Positions 1-5,119 of a DNA stretch of 5,119 nucleotides are shown piece by piece (position 1 is the first letter of the stretch; the number at the start of each line of letters is the position of its first letter). Below the pieces are notes generated by a model. It was not told where the DNA came from. It worked only from the letters and a program-made list of their open reading frames with translations, and made no database searches. The DNA lies in contig JAAZAH010000373.1 in the NCBI GenBank assembly GCA_012514415.1, positions 1 through 5,119 on the forward strand. The letters are read 5' to 3'. This stretch comes from Sandaracinaceae bacterium (lineage in GTDB: Bacteria > Myxococcota_A > Polyangia > Polyangiales > Houyiibacteriaceae). A program made the translations under genes and the position numbers.

Positions 1-47
1 AATATGGTGGGAGCAAGGCGCTCGCCGGCGCGAAAGCGAACGATTGA
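1..47 (+). CDS. Possible 3' end of an upstream gene (C-terminal residues only)
   Basis: Reading from base 3, the + strand is open for 14 codons (YGGSKALAGAKAND) and stops at TGA 45-47. The codons are GC-rich at the third position, like the confirmed genes here, and a GC-rich hairpin begins at the very next base, which is the expected arrangement for a gene end followed by a terminator. The other two + frames are also open from the left edge, to stops at 73-75 and 110-112. A minus-strand frame from an ATG at 98 is open as well, so the choice of frame is an inference. No function can be assigned from 14 residues. Confidence 0.27.
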   Translation, partial: YGGSKALAGAKAND

Positions 48-67
48 GGCGCTCCGGACGGAGCGCT
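48..67 (+). terminator. GC-rich hairpin, possible terminator of the upstream gene
   Basis: The arm GCGCTCC (49-55) is followed by the tetraloop GGAC and the exact complement GGAGCGC (60-66). This gives seven perfect base pairs, with one further G-T pair at 48/67. It starts directly after the stop codon of the most plausible upstream frame. The T-rich stretch (GTTTTCTT, 77-84) lies about ten bases away rather than immediately after the stem, so a classical intrinsic terminator is not fully formed. It could also be a chance palindrome in GC-rich DNA or act in the opposite direction. Confidence 0.38.
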
Positions 68-82
68 CTCGATGAAGTTTTC

Positions 83-111
83 TTGTCATTGGAGCCATGG
101 GGGGGCATTTA
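83..111 (+). promoter_or_regulatory. Weak candidate promoter for the YihY-family gene
   Basis: TTGTCA (83-88) matches five of six bases of a sigma-70 -35 box. It is followed, 17 bases later, by CATTTA (106-111), a poor -10 match within one of the AT-richer stretches of the window. The position, about 120 bases upstream of the coding start, is possible. The -10 match is so weak that this is only a pointer to where a promoter might lie. Confidence 0.15.
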
Positions 112-211
112 ACAAGGGCTTCCCGGATGGAAAGATGATGACTGAGAGAGAAAATACACAGTTCCGATCGCGGGGCGCGCATCTTGAATTTTCGTGCGCC
201 TCCATCCTTCC

Positions 212-218
212 GGTGGAG
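212..218 (+). promoter_or_regulatory. Ribosome binding site deciding the YihY-family start
   Basis: GGTGGAG at 212-218 is the only Shine-Dalgarno-like sequence near the start of the membrane-protein gene. It lies 8 bases before a GTG (227) and 11 before an ATG (230). It is downstream of the farther in-frame GTG at 194, which argues against that longer start. Confidence 0.5.
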
Positions 219-229
219 TTTCACGCGTG

Positions 230-1123
230 ATGGATGCCGAAAAACGCCGGAACTTCATCTCGGCGGTCTTTAGGCGCTTCGTACGCCATCGAGGTCTGCT
301 CATCTCGGGCGCCATCGCCTATTATTTCCTTCTGTCCATTCTGCCGTTGATGATCCTCGTCTTCGTCGGCCTGTCGAAGTTCGTCGGAGAGGAGGAGCTC
401 ATCCACGTGCTCACGGTTCAGCTCGAGCTTGCGCTCGCGGCAAACGCGGAACCGCTCATTGAGACCATCCGCGCGGCCTTCGAAGCGCGCGGCGTGATCG
501 GCTGGGTCGGCCTTGGCGTGATCGTCTTCGTCGCGAGCGCCATCTTTCGCATCCTCGAAGAGGCGATGGAGATCGTCTTCGAGACCGAGAGCGTGATACG
601 GAAGAACCATATTTTCCTCGCGGTGATCAAGCCATTCCTTTTGCTCTCGATCGTCCTCCTTGGTCTCTTGCTCCTTACGCTCGGCACGACGGCATTTCAG
701 AGCCTCTCGGAGAACTCTCGGCTCGTTCGGGAGCATCCCATCTTGAGCGATAACCTCCTGCGCGCTTCGCTCTATGTCGCGAGCTTCCTCGCGCAGATCA
801 TCCTCTTCGCAGCCATCTACAAGGTGCTGCCTCCGGTGCGGATCTCAAAGCGCCTCGCCCTTCTCGGAGGGTTCTTTGCTGCGGTGGCGTGGGAGGGCAG
901 TCGCGCTTTTCTCGTCTGGTATTTCAGCGCGCTCAGCATCGTCAATGTCGTCTACGGCTCGCTCGCCACGGCCGTAATCATTCTTTTTGGCTTCGAGCTC
1001 ATCGCCGTGATCTTATTGATGGGCGCGGAGGTGATCGCCGAGGCGCAAGAGCGGCGCTGGGGACGCCCCGATTGGTCGGATAGCGGGAACGAAGATTTGC
1101 CGGCTCAGCTTAAAAAGGGGTAG
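230..1123 (+). CDS. YihY/virulence factor BrkB family inner-membrane protein (UPF0761-like)
   Basis: The product is a 297-residue integral membrane protein with six hydrophobic segments, at about residues 23-48, 89-109, 129-155, 177-200, 209-232 and 236-269. The N-terminus is short and basic (KRR, RRFVRHR), and the C-terminal tail is hydrophilic (about 270-297). Family hallmarks are visible: AYYFLLSILPLMIL in helix 1 (residues 30-43), and VYGSLATAVIILFGFEL leading into MGAEV in helix 6 (241-268). Length and helix count fit the family, once named after RNase BN and BrkB. The RNase BN label is known to be wrong, and the true function is unsettled; transport or envelope roles have been suggested. 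ATG 230 is chosen because a Shine-Dalgarno-like sequence lies just upstream. GTG 227 is equally possible, and GTG 194 would add 12 residues that do not look like the family. The last 19 bases overlap the convergent methyltransferase gene. Confidence 0.9.
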   Translation: MDAEKRRNFISAVFRRFVRHRGLLISGAIAYYFLLSILPLMILVFVGLSKFVGEEELIHVLTVQLELALAANAEPLIETIRAAFEARGVIGWVGLGVIVFVASAIFRILEEAMEIVFETESVIRKNHIFLAVIKPFLLLSIVLLGLLLLTLGTTAFQSLSENSRLVREHPILSDNLLRASLYVASFLAQIILFAAIYKVLPPVRISKRLALLGGFFAAVAWEGSRAFLVWYFSALSIVNVVYGSLATAVIILFGFELIAVILLMGAEVIAEAQERRWGRPDWSDSGNEDLPAQLKKG

Positions 1124-1737
1124 CCGCGCTCGAGCTCGTACAGCGTGATGCCTTCATCGCGCTTGACGAAGAGTCCGCCGCCGCAGGAGATGAAGTGGCG
1201 ATCGAGGCGCTCCCGATAAAAATTCGCGGGCCGAAGTAAGCAGCGCGAATCCGTAAGCTCCTGGTTTACATTCTCTTCCCAATCCTCGAGCGTGAGCACC
1301 TCGAGGTAGAGCGCGCTATCGGCATGACGTGCCAGGTTGCGGAGGGCGCGATCGGCGTCGCGCGCGTTTAGGTATTGGAGGACGCCTTGACAGAAGACGA
1401 GGTCCGAAGGATGTTCGGCGCGATAATCGACGACCGATCCATGAGACCAGCCATAGGTTTCCGCGGCGTATCGGCTAATCTCGACCCCCTCGTACTCGAT
1501 GGCGGGATCAATTTCGCGGACCGCATCTTTGAAGAGCCCGATGCCGCATCCAAAATCGATCACGCTCGAGACTTCGACTTCGAGGAGATCGAGGTAGGAG
1601 AAGATGAACCGGGCGAGCTTCCTCGCTTGCTCAGTCGAGTTCACCTGAGTGCGCGGATCGTAATAGTGCGTCTCGTAGAACTGACGATCGAAATGGTCAG
1701 CGCCGACGGTGGTTTCCGGTTTGTTGGTCTTCTGCAT
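1105..1737 (-). CDS. Class I SAM-dependent methyltransferase (small, 210 aa)
   Basis: The 210-residue product has a Rossmann-type methyltransferase core. Motif I is VIDFGCGIG (residues 59-67), which binds SAM. An acidic residue at the end of strand 2 (E86 in GVEIS) should hold the ribose hydroxyls. DLVFCQGVLQYL (112-123) is the strand-4 region. The first 40 residues are rich in charged and aromatic residues (DRQFYETHYYDPRT), and the C-terminus (about 165-210) probably forms a substrate-facing cap. Such domains transfer a methyl group from SAM; the acceptor cannot be read from the sequence. ATG 1737 is the first plausible start, since the frame upstream of it runs antisense through the neighbouring gene. 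No Shine-Dalgarno sequence precedes it. The 3' end overlaps the membrane-protein gene by 19 bp. It lies head-to-head with a second methyltransferase gene 48 bp away, but the two proteins have clearly different motif I sequences and are not recent duplicates. Confidence 0.82.
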   Translation of the reverse strand: MQKTNKPETTVGADHFDRQFYETHYYDPRTQVNSTEQARKLARFIFSYLDLLEVEVSSVIDFGCGIGLFKDAVREIDPAIEYEGVEISRYAAETYGWSHGSVVDYRAEHPSDLVFCQGVLQYLNARDADRALRNLARHADSALYLEVLTLEDWEENVNQELTDSRCLLRPANFYRERLDRHFISCGGGLFVKRDEGITLYELERGYPFLS

Positions 1738-1785
1738 GGCTCGAAGCGAGAGGCGCGCGTTGGCTTGAAGCGCTAGACAAGGATC
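1738..1785. promoter_or_regulatory. 48-bp divergent intergenic region with imperfect direct repeat
   Basis: This short gap separates the start codons of two divergent methyltransferase genes and must hold, or lie beside, both promoters. GGCTCGAAGCG (1738-1748) recurs as GGCTTGAAGCG (1762-1772), 10 of 11 bases identical, with 24 bp between repeat starts, or a little over two helical turns. The second copy contains GCTT-G-AAGC, an odd-centred palindrome. AAGGA (1779-1783) is a Shine-Dalgarno-like sequence for the rightward gene, but sits only 2 bases before its ATG. No recognisable -35/-10 pair is seen. A shared operator is an inference; related words occur elsewhere in the window by base bias. 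Confidence 0.35.
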
Positions 1786-2598
1786 ATGGCCGAATATCCG
1801 TATCGATTCTACCGCGCGCTCCATCGCGGAAACGAGGGGGATGTTGAGTTTTATCGTCGCGCGATGTACGGCGCGGAAAGCGTGCTCGAGCTCGGCGCGG
1901 GGGATGGGCGCATCGCTCGGGCTTTGGTCGACGAGGGCCTCCGTGTGACAGCACTCGAACGTTCCTCCGAGGCGATCCACCTTGGGCGCTCGGCTCCGGG
2001 CGGCGATGAGGTGCAGTGGATTGAGGGCCAGATGGAGCATTTTGAGCTCGGGGAGCGCTTCGATCGGATCATCGCGCCTTATACGGCGATGTTCTGCCTC
2101 TTGGACTCGGAAGCGCTCCTCGGTTGCCTTCGCGCCGTCCGCGCGCATCTCGAGCGTGATGGCCTCTTCATCTTTGACGTTTGGCCCGCGGATGATTTTC
2201 ACGCCGAGGGCGAAGTGGACCAAGACGAGGATGAGGAGAGCGACGCCGGCTCCGGGAAAGGATCCGGGGGTTGGCGCGACGATTGGCAAGAAGACGAGCT
2301 CGCTCCAGTTGAGGTTGACGGAGTTCGCTACCGCGTGTTCGAGTCGTCACGCTGGGACCGAGCGGCGCAGCTTCTCGACGTCCGCTATCGCTACGAGCCC
2401 GAAGGCGGAGGCGAGCCGGTCGAAGGCGCCATCCCTCAGCGCTATTTCCTCGTCCCCGAGATCCTTCGCGCACTTGAAGACGCAGGGCTCTTCGCCTTGG
2501 TCCTCCACGGAGGTTTCGATCAGCGCGCTTATGACGAGGACAGTGAGCGGCTCGTCGTCACGGCGGCACGGCGCGACTCAACGCTTTTCACGCAATAG
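1786..2598 (+). CDS. Class I SAM-dependent methyltransferase (Methyltransf_25/11-like) with an acidic insert
   Basis: The 270-residue product has a classic SAM-binding core. Motif I is VLELGAGDGRIA (residues 33-44). E58 in VTALERS is the acidic ribose-binding residue, WIEGQMEHFEL (78-88) is the strand after the cofactor loop, FDRIIAPYTAMFCLL (92-106) is strand 4, and HLERDGLFIFDVWP (121-134) is strand 5 and its loop. The N-terminus (YPYRFYRALHRGNEGDVEFY) resembles the cap of methyltransferases acting on small molecules or sugars, but the acceptor is unknown. Between strand 5 and the later beta region is a low-complexity stretch (about 143-172) rich in Asp, Glu, Gly and Ser, likely a flexible loop. 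The C-terminal half (about 176-262) has alternating strands like the substrate domain of this group. ATG 1786 gives full motif coverage; an AAGGA lies 2 bases upstream, unusually close. The gene end overlaps the convergent thioesterase gene by 21 bp. Confidence 0.85.
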   Translation: MAEYPYRFYRALHRGNEGDVEFYRRAMYGAESVLELGAGDGRIARALVDEGLRVTALERSSEAIHLGRSAPGGDEVQWIEGQMEHFELGERFDRIIAPYTAMFCLLDSEALLGCLRAVRAHLERDGLFIFDVWPADDFHAEGEVDQDEDEESDAGSGKGSGGWRDDWQEDELAPVEVDGVRYRVFESSRWDRAAQLLDVRYRYEPEGGGEPVEGAIPQRYFLVPEILRALEDAGLFALVLHGGFDQRAYDEDSERLVVTAARRDSTLFTQ

Positions 2599-3384
2599 GA
2601 TCTCCTGCACGACGCTCGCGACGTGGATCCCCTCGGCCGAGAAGACCTCGCCGCGAGAGAGGCCACGCGCGCCATTGAAGCGCGTCGCGCGGAAGACATG
2701 GAGATGATATTCGTCCACGCGAAGGGGGGCGTGAAAGTGGATCGCATGATCGAGGCTTGCGCTGAAAAACGGCCACGGGTCGCGCCCTGGAATGAGGTGC
2801 TCCGGTCGAAAGAGTCCGAGCGCTTCCGTAGGTAGATCATCCGAAAGAAAGGCGAGCCCAGCGAAATGGAGCTCCGGTGCATCGTCCAGTTTTTCATCGA
2901 AGCGCATCAACGCCGCGTGCGCATCGTCCGAAGTTTCGGGGAGGTAAAGGCGGTCGACGATGGGGCTCCAACGATGACGTTCGAGGCGGCTTTGCGGAGG
3001 CATGGGCCGCGATTCGCGCTGGAGATCAAGCGAAGGCTCAGGCCGGTGAAATGAGCACATTGCCTCGGCGATGAGCTCATCCGATTGAATGGCCTGGATT
3101 CGACGCGTGGCGAAAGATCTTCCATCGCGAAGCCTTGTCACGTGATAGCGAACGGCTGCGCCCATCCGGCCGCTTCGAATAAAATAGGCGTGAAGTGAGT
3201 GCGGCAAAAACGGCGCCTCTCCCGCACCCTCGACGGTCTTGGCCGCGGCGATGAGGCTCTGTGCGAGGATCTGCCCGCCGTAGAGGCCGCCCCACGGATA
3301 GCTCGGTCCGCATCCCTCGAACTCATCGCGCTCGATCGCTCGAAGTCCTAGGATGTCTTTGAGGGAGAAATGCTTCGCGCTCAT
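2578..3384 (-). CDS. tesB: Acyl-CoA thioesterase II, TesB type (double hotdog)
   Basis: The product hydrolyses acyl-CoA to free fatty acid and CoA in the cytoplasm. From the chosen start it has 268 residues, against 286 in Escherichia coli TesB. Two hotdog domains are visible. The first contains GGLYGGQILAQSLIAAAKTV (32-51), LPHSLHAYFIRSG (60-72) and VTRLRDGRSFATRRIQAIQ (82-100). The second contains SLDHAIHFHAPLR (210-222), ARGLSRGEVFSAEGIHVAS (239-257) and VVQEILLR (258-265). By alignment from memory with E. coli TesB, the catalytic trio Asp204-Thr228-Gln278 corresponds to D182 (in LSDD), S210 and Q260; Ser replaces Thr, as it also does in the peroxisomal relative ACOT8. ATG 3384 fits the family N-terminus (MSAKHFSLKDILGL). 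ATG 3399 and GTG 3462 are in-frame alternatives that add 5 or 26 residues, and none has a convincing ribosome site. It is divergent from the AraC gene and overlaps the convergent methyltransferase gene by 21 bp. Confidence 0.9.
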   Translation of the reverse strand: MSAKHFSLKDILGLRAIERDEFEGCGPSYPWGGLYGGQILAQSLIAAAKTVEGAGEAPFLPHSLHAYFIRSGRMGAAVRYHVTRLRDGRSFATRRIQAIQSDELIAEAMCSFHRPEPSLDLQRESRPMPPQSRLERHRWSPIVDRLYLPETSDDAHAALMRFDEKLDDAPELHFAGLAFLSDDLPTEALGLFRPEHLIPGRDPWPFFSASLDHAIHFHAPLRVDEYHLHVFRATRFNGARGLSRGEVFSAEGIHVASVVQEILLREKR

Positions 3385-3571
3385 GGAGTCAGCATGCATC
3401 GATTTGACTGTCTCGTCCCATGACTCGTTCGCGCCCGAAGGAGTTCGTTGCGCTTCTTTCACAAAACTCGCCGTGTGGTGAGCGCCATCGAACGCGATCC
3501 GAGCTGTTCAAGACGCCGCGGCTCGACTTTCGAGGCATCATAAGAGAGACTCGAGAGCGACGCAGTTGTCT
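3385..3571. promoter_or_regulatory. 187-bp divergent promoter region between tesB and the AraC gene
   Basis: This gap should hold the promoters of both flanking genes and possibly the binding site of the AraC protein. AT-rich patches occur at 3454-3467 (TTCTTTCACAAAAC) and 3536-3548. A small dyad, CTCGA-CTT-TCGAG (3522-3534), lies about 40 bases before the regulator's start, and a further CTCGAG follows at 3550-3555. No clean sigma-70 box pair is seen in either direction. If tesB starts at GTG 3462, its first 26 codons would occupy the left part of this gap. Confidence 0.4.
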
Positions 3572-4579
3572 ATGGCGAGCGAAAGCTACGGACTCTCTTC
3601 GACGTACCTCCTCGATTTGCTCAAGGTCGTCGAACGCTATGGTGTCGGGGAAGAAGAGCTTCTCAAAGGCATCATCGACGATCGTGCATCGCTCGACGAT
3701 CCCACGGCGCGCACTTCTCTCACGGCCCTCGAGGCGTTAATTGAGCGCGCGATCGAGCTTACAGGCGATCCAGCCCTTGGCCTCGCGATGGGGCTTCAGA
3801 TGCAAATTTCGTCGCATGGCTACCTCGGTTTTGCCGCGCTCACAGCGAGTACGGTCCGGGAGGCGCTGCAGCTCGCCGTCCGATTTGCGCCAACGCGCTT
3901 TCCCGCCATCGCCATCAAGCTCGAGGAGGAAGGCGATGAGGGGACGATCACACTTGTAGAGCGGACCGATCTTGGGCGCGCGCGCGAATTCATCCTCATC
4001 ACGATCGCGGTCGGATTTACGCGCATGGGACAAGCGCTCCTCGGGCATCCGGTGGAGGGGCGGGCGGAGATGGGCTTTCCGGCGCCCGTTTTCTTTCAAA
4101 AGATCGAGGGGATGATTCCGGGGACGGTCACCTTCGACGCCGATGCGCATCGGTTGATCTTCCCCCGCCACTACCTCGATCGCGGCATCGAGACCGCGAA
4201 CGCCGCCGCGATGAAGCTCGCGACTGAACAGTGCGAGCGCGAGCTCGAGGAGGCGAGCCGCATCCGAAGCTATCGGGAGCGGGTGAAGGGTTTGCTCTTT
4301 GTCGAAGGCGGAGTGCTCAGTCTTGAGGGCATTGCGAAGAAGCTCGCCACTTCACCTCGCACTCTCAAACGTCGCCTCGCCGAGGAGGGAACGACGTACA
4401 CCGAGCTCCTCGATGAGCTCCGCAGCAAACGCGCGATGGAGCTCATCATGACCACCGACCACACGCTCGATGAGATTGCCGGGCGTCTCGGTTATTCGGA
4501 CGTCGCCAACTTCAGCCGGGCCTTTCGGAGATGGACCGGTCGCTCTCCGGGCAGCTTTCGGCGCGCACCCGAGGGCTGA
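3572..4579 (+). CDS. AraC-family transcriptional regulator with arabinose-binding-like N-terminal domain
   Basis: The 335-residue product is the usual length for this two-domain subfamily. The N-terminal part (about 8-190) matches the ligand-sensing domain of the Arabinose_bd type. Its signature is visible at 66-105: DPALGLAMGLQ, then SSHGYLGFAALTASTVREAL, then QLAVRF. The C-terminal DNA-binding domain (about 250-333) has two helix-turn-helix units: LEGIAKKLATSPRTLKRRLA (251-270) and TLDEIAGRLGYSDVANFSRA (298-317). It ends with the family tail RRWTGRSPGSFR (319-330). Relatives respond to small ligands and often control adjacent genes, many in lipid or acyl-CoA metabolism; VirS beside the mymA operon of Mycobacterium tuberculosis is one example. 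Here the divergent neighbour is a thioesterase and the convergent one an SDR, so control of tesB is a fair inference. ATG 3572 is preferred. An in-frame TTG at 3566 adds two residues and lies 8 bases after GAGAG (3553-3557), so it cannot be excluded. Confidence 0.92.
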   Translation: MASESYGLSSTYLLDLLKVVERYGVGEEELLKGIIDDRASLDDPTARTSLTALEALIERAIELTGDPALGLAMGLQMQISSHGYLGFAALTASTVREALQLAVRFAPTRFPAIAIKLEEEGDEGTITLVERTDLGRAREFILITIAVGFTRMGQALLGHPVEGRAEMGFPAPVFFQKIEGMIPGTVTFDADAHRLIFPRHYLDRGIETANAAAMKLATEQCERELEEASRIRSYRERVKGLLFVEGGVLSLEGIAKKLATSPRTLKRRLAEEGTTYTELLDELRSKRAMELIMTTDHTLDEIAGRLGYSDVANFSRAFRRWTGRSPGSFRRAPEG

Positions 4580-4599
4580 CGCTCAATCGCCAAGAGCAG

Positions 4600-4645
4600 A
4601 CGCGCGCATTTGGACGCGTCTCGGTGCGTCTAAAAATGCGCGCGT
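4600..4645. terminator. Bidirectional hairpin between convergent genes, likely two-way terminator
   Basis: The outer arm ACGCGCGCATTT (4600-4611) pairs exactly with AAATGCGCGCGT (4634-4645) over 12 bp. Inside it, GACGC (4613-4617) pairs with GCGTC (4626-4630) around an eight-base loop, with a small 1x3 internal loop between the two stems. It sits midway in the 88-bp gap between the stop codons of the AraC gene (+) and the SDR gene (-), so one structure could end both transcripts. No U-tract follows the stem on either strand, so it may act by pausing or by protecting RNA 3' ends rather than as a textbook intrinsic terminator. Confidence 0.65.
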
Positions 4646-4667
4646 TCGCAGCGAAGGCCGAGCGGGA

Positions 4668-5119
4668 TCAGCCGAGGATTCTTTGGCCGATGGGGCTCTT
4701 CAGGCCGTTTTTGATCAGCCCGAAATAGAACTTCGGTGAAAGCCGCTTGAGCGCATGAACGACGCGCCCGTCCAACTGCGGGATGATGATGGGATCGCCC
4801 GCTTCAAGGCCTTCGAGCGCGATCTTCGCGACCTCTTCGGCGGTGATCTTCGAGCGATCGAAGAAGTTCTTTGCCTTTTCGTGCTGCGCGGCGTCGGGCG
4901 CGCGCATGGTCGCGAGGAGATTGGTCTTGAAGAAGGTCGGGCAGAGCGCGCTCACCCCGATTCCGTATTGACCGAGCTCGGTATAGAGCGTCTCGGACAG
5001 CGCCACGACGCCGGCTTTCGAGACGTTGTAAGGACCCATCTCAGGGAGCGAAGCGATGCCCGCGCTCGAGGCGACGTTCAGGATGAAGCCGCTCTTTTGT
5101 TCGCGAAGGCGCGGAGCGA
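4668..5119 (-). CDS. Short-chain dehydrogenase/reductase, C-terminal part (5' end beyond the window)
   Basis: Bases 5117 down to the TGA at 4670-4668 give 149 residues of an NAD(P)-dependent short-chain dehydrogenase/reductase. The reading frame stays open to the right edge, so ATG 5039 is internal. The catalytic triad is visible: Ser in NVASSAG (residues 14-20 of the visible part), then Y30 and K34 in the YxxxK motif (YNVSK), with the expected 13-residue Ser-Tyr spacing. The usual PG-x-x-x-T loop after strand 6 appears as CPTFFKTNL, with Thr in place of Gly. The C-terminal part (KITAEEVAKIALEGLEAGD, then a basic amphipathic tail with LKRLSPKFYFGLIKNGLK) resembles SDRs that may associate with membranes or act on lipid-like substrates. 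The N-terminal TGxxxGxG cofactor motif must lie beyond base 5119, so NAD versus NADP preference cannot be judged. It is convergent with the AraC gene, separated by a hairpin. Confidence 0.92.
   Translation of the reverse strand, partial: APRLREQKSGFILNVASSAGIASLPEMGPYNVSKAGVVALSETLYTELGQYGIGVSALCPTFFKTNLLATMRAPDAAQHEKAKNFFDRSKITAEEVAKIALEGLEAGDPIIIPQLDGRVVHALKRLSPKFYFGLIKNGLKSPIGQRILG

Noticed and set aside
221..736. A 171-codon minus-strand frame inside the YihY-family gene.
   Set aside because: The translation is highly charged and without motifs, as expected for the complement of hydrophobic codons in a membrane-protein gene.
230..1123. Annotation of the membrane protein as ribonuclease BN.
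   Set aside because: The RNase BN name for YihY-family proteins is a known historical misassignment; the sequence shows six membrane helices and no nuclease motif.
1738..2289. Long upstream extension of the first methyltransferase frame through the antisense strand of the second methyltransferase (to ATG 2289).
   Set aside because: The extension is antisense to a gene with clear methyltransferase motifs, has no domain signature of its own, and the core methyltransferase is complete from ATG 1737. It is a GC-rich shadow frame.
1982..2707. A 241-codon open frame on the + strand overlapping the second methyltransferase and the end of tesB.
   Set aside because: Its translation is rich in Arg and Ser without motifs, and it overlaps two confidently identified genes in other frames.
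3438..3543. Perfect AAGGAG (3438-3443) followed 4 bases later by TTG and a 31-codon frame ending at TAA 3541-3543, a possible leader peptide before the AraC gene.
   Set aside because: It lacks an ATG or GTG start, the peptide has no regulatory codon run, and no attenuator-like structure follows. The site probably arises by chance, though it was recorded because strong Shine-Dalgarno sequences are rare in this window.
3737..4171. A 144-codon minus-strand frame inside the AraC gene.
   Set aside because: It lies wholly antisense to the ligand-binding domain of a clear regulator and shows no family features.
1..5119. CRISPR arrays, tRNA or rRNA genes, insertion sequences, toxin-antitoxin or phage genes.
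   Set aside because: No regularly spaced repeats, cloverleaf sequences, transposase frames or terminal inverted repeats were found, and codon use is uniform across the window.

Overview
The window comes from a bacterial chromosome of moderately high GC content, roughly 60% by eye. Leucine is mostly CTC, glutamate mostly GAG, isoleucine mostly ATC, and third positions are GC-rich in every gene, so all the genes look native to one genome. The gene set (a YihY/BrkB-type inner-membrane protein, a TesB-type acyl-CoA thioesterase, an AraC regulator with an arabinose-binding-like sensor domain, and a short-chain dehydrogenase) and the CTC-dominated leucine usage would fit a proteobacterium or a myxobacterium/Bradymonas-like lineage. 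That placement is a weak inference, because the window holds no marker gene.

Layout, left to right. Bases 1-229 hold a possible tail of an upstream gene (stop at 45-47), a GC-rich hairpin at 48-67 and an AT-richer leader. Bases 230-1123 (+) encode a six-helix YihY/UPF0761-family membrane protein. Bases 1105-1737 (-) encode a small class I SAM-dependent methyltransferase whose 3' end overlaps the membrane-protein gene by 19 bp. Bases 1786-2598 (+) encode a second, different SAM-dependent methyltransferase, head-to-head with the first across 48 bp that carry an imperfect direct repeat. Bases 2578-3384 (-) encode a TesB-type double-hotdog acyl-CoA thioesterase, overlapping the second methyltransferase tail-to-tail by 21 bp. 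Bases 3572-4579 (+) encode an AraC-family regulator, divergent from the thioesterase across 187 bp. Bases 4600-4645 form a strong dyad that probably serves as a two-way terminator. Bases 4668 to the right edge (-) encode the C-terminal part of a short-chain dehydrogenase/reductase.

Neighbouring genes strictly alternate in strand (+ - + - + -), so none of the six recognisable genes shares an operon with another inside the window. The only visible functional theme is on the right half: a thioesterase, a regulator of a type often found beside lipid or acyl-CoA genes, and an SDR. The AraC protein is a reasonable candidate to control the divergent thioesterase gene, but the sequence does not prove this. 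I found no CRISPR array, RNA gene, insertion sequence, phage gene or defence system, and nothing that amounts to a clearly new biological system. The points worth a second look are the overlapping convergent gene ends, the intergenic dyad, and the repeat between the two methyltransferases.
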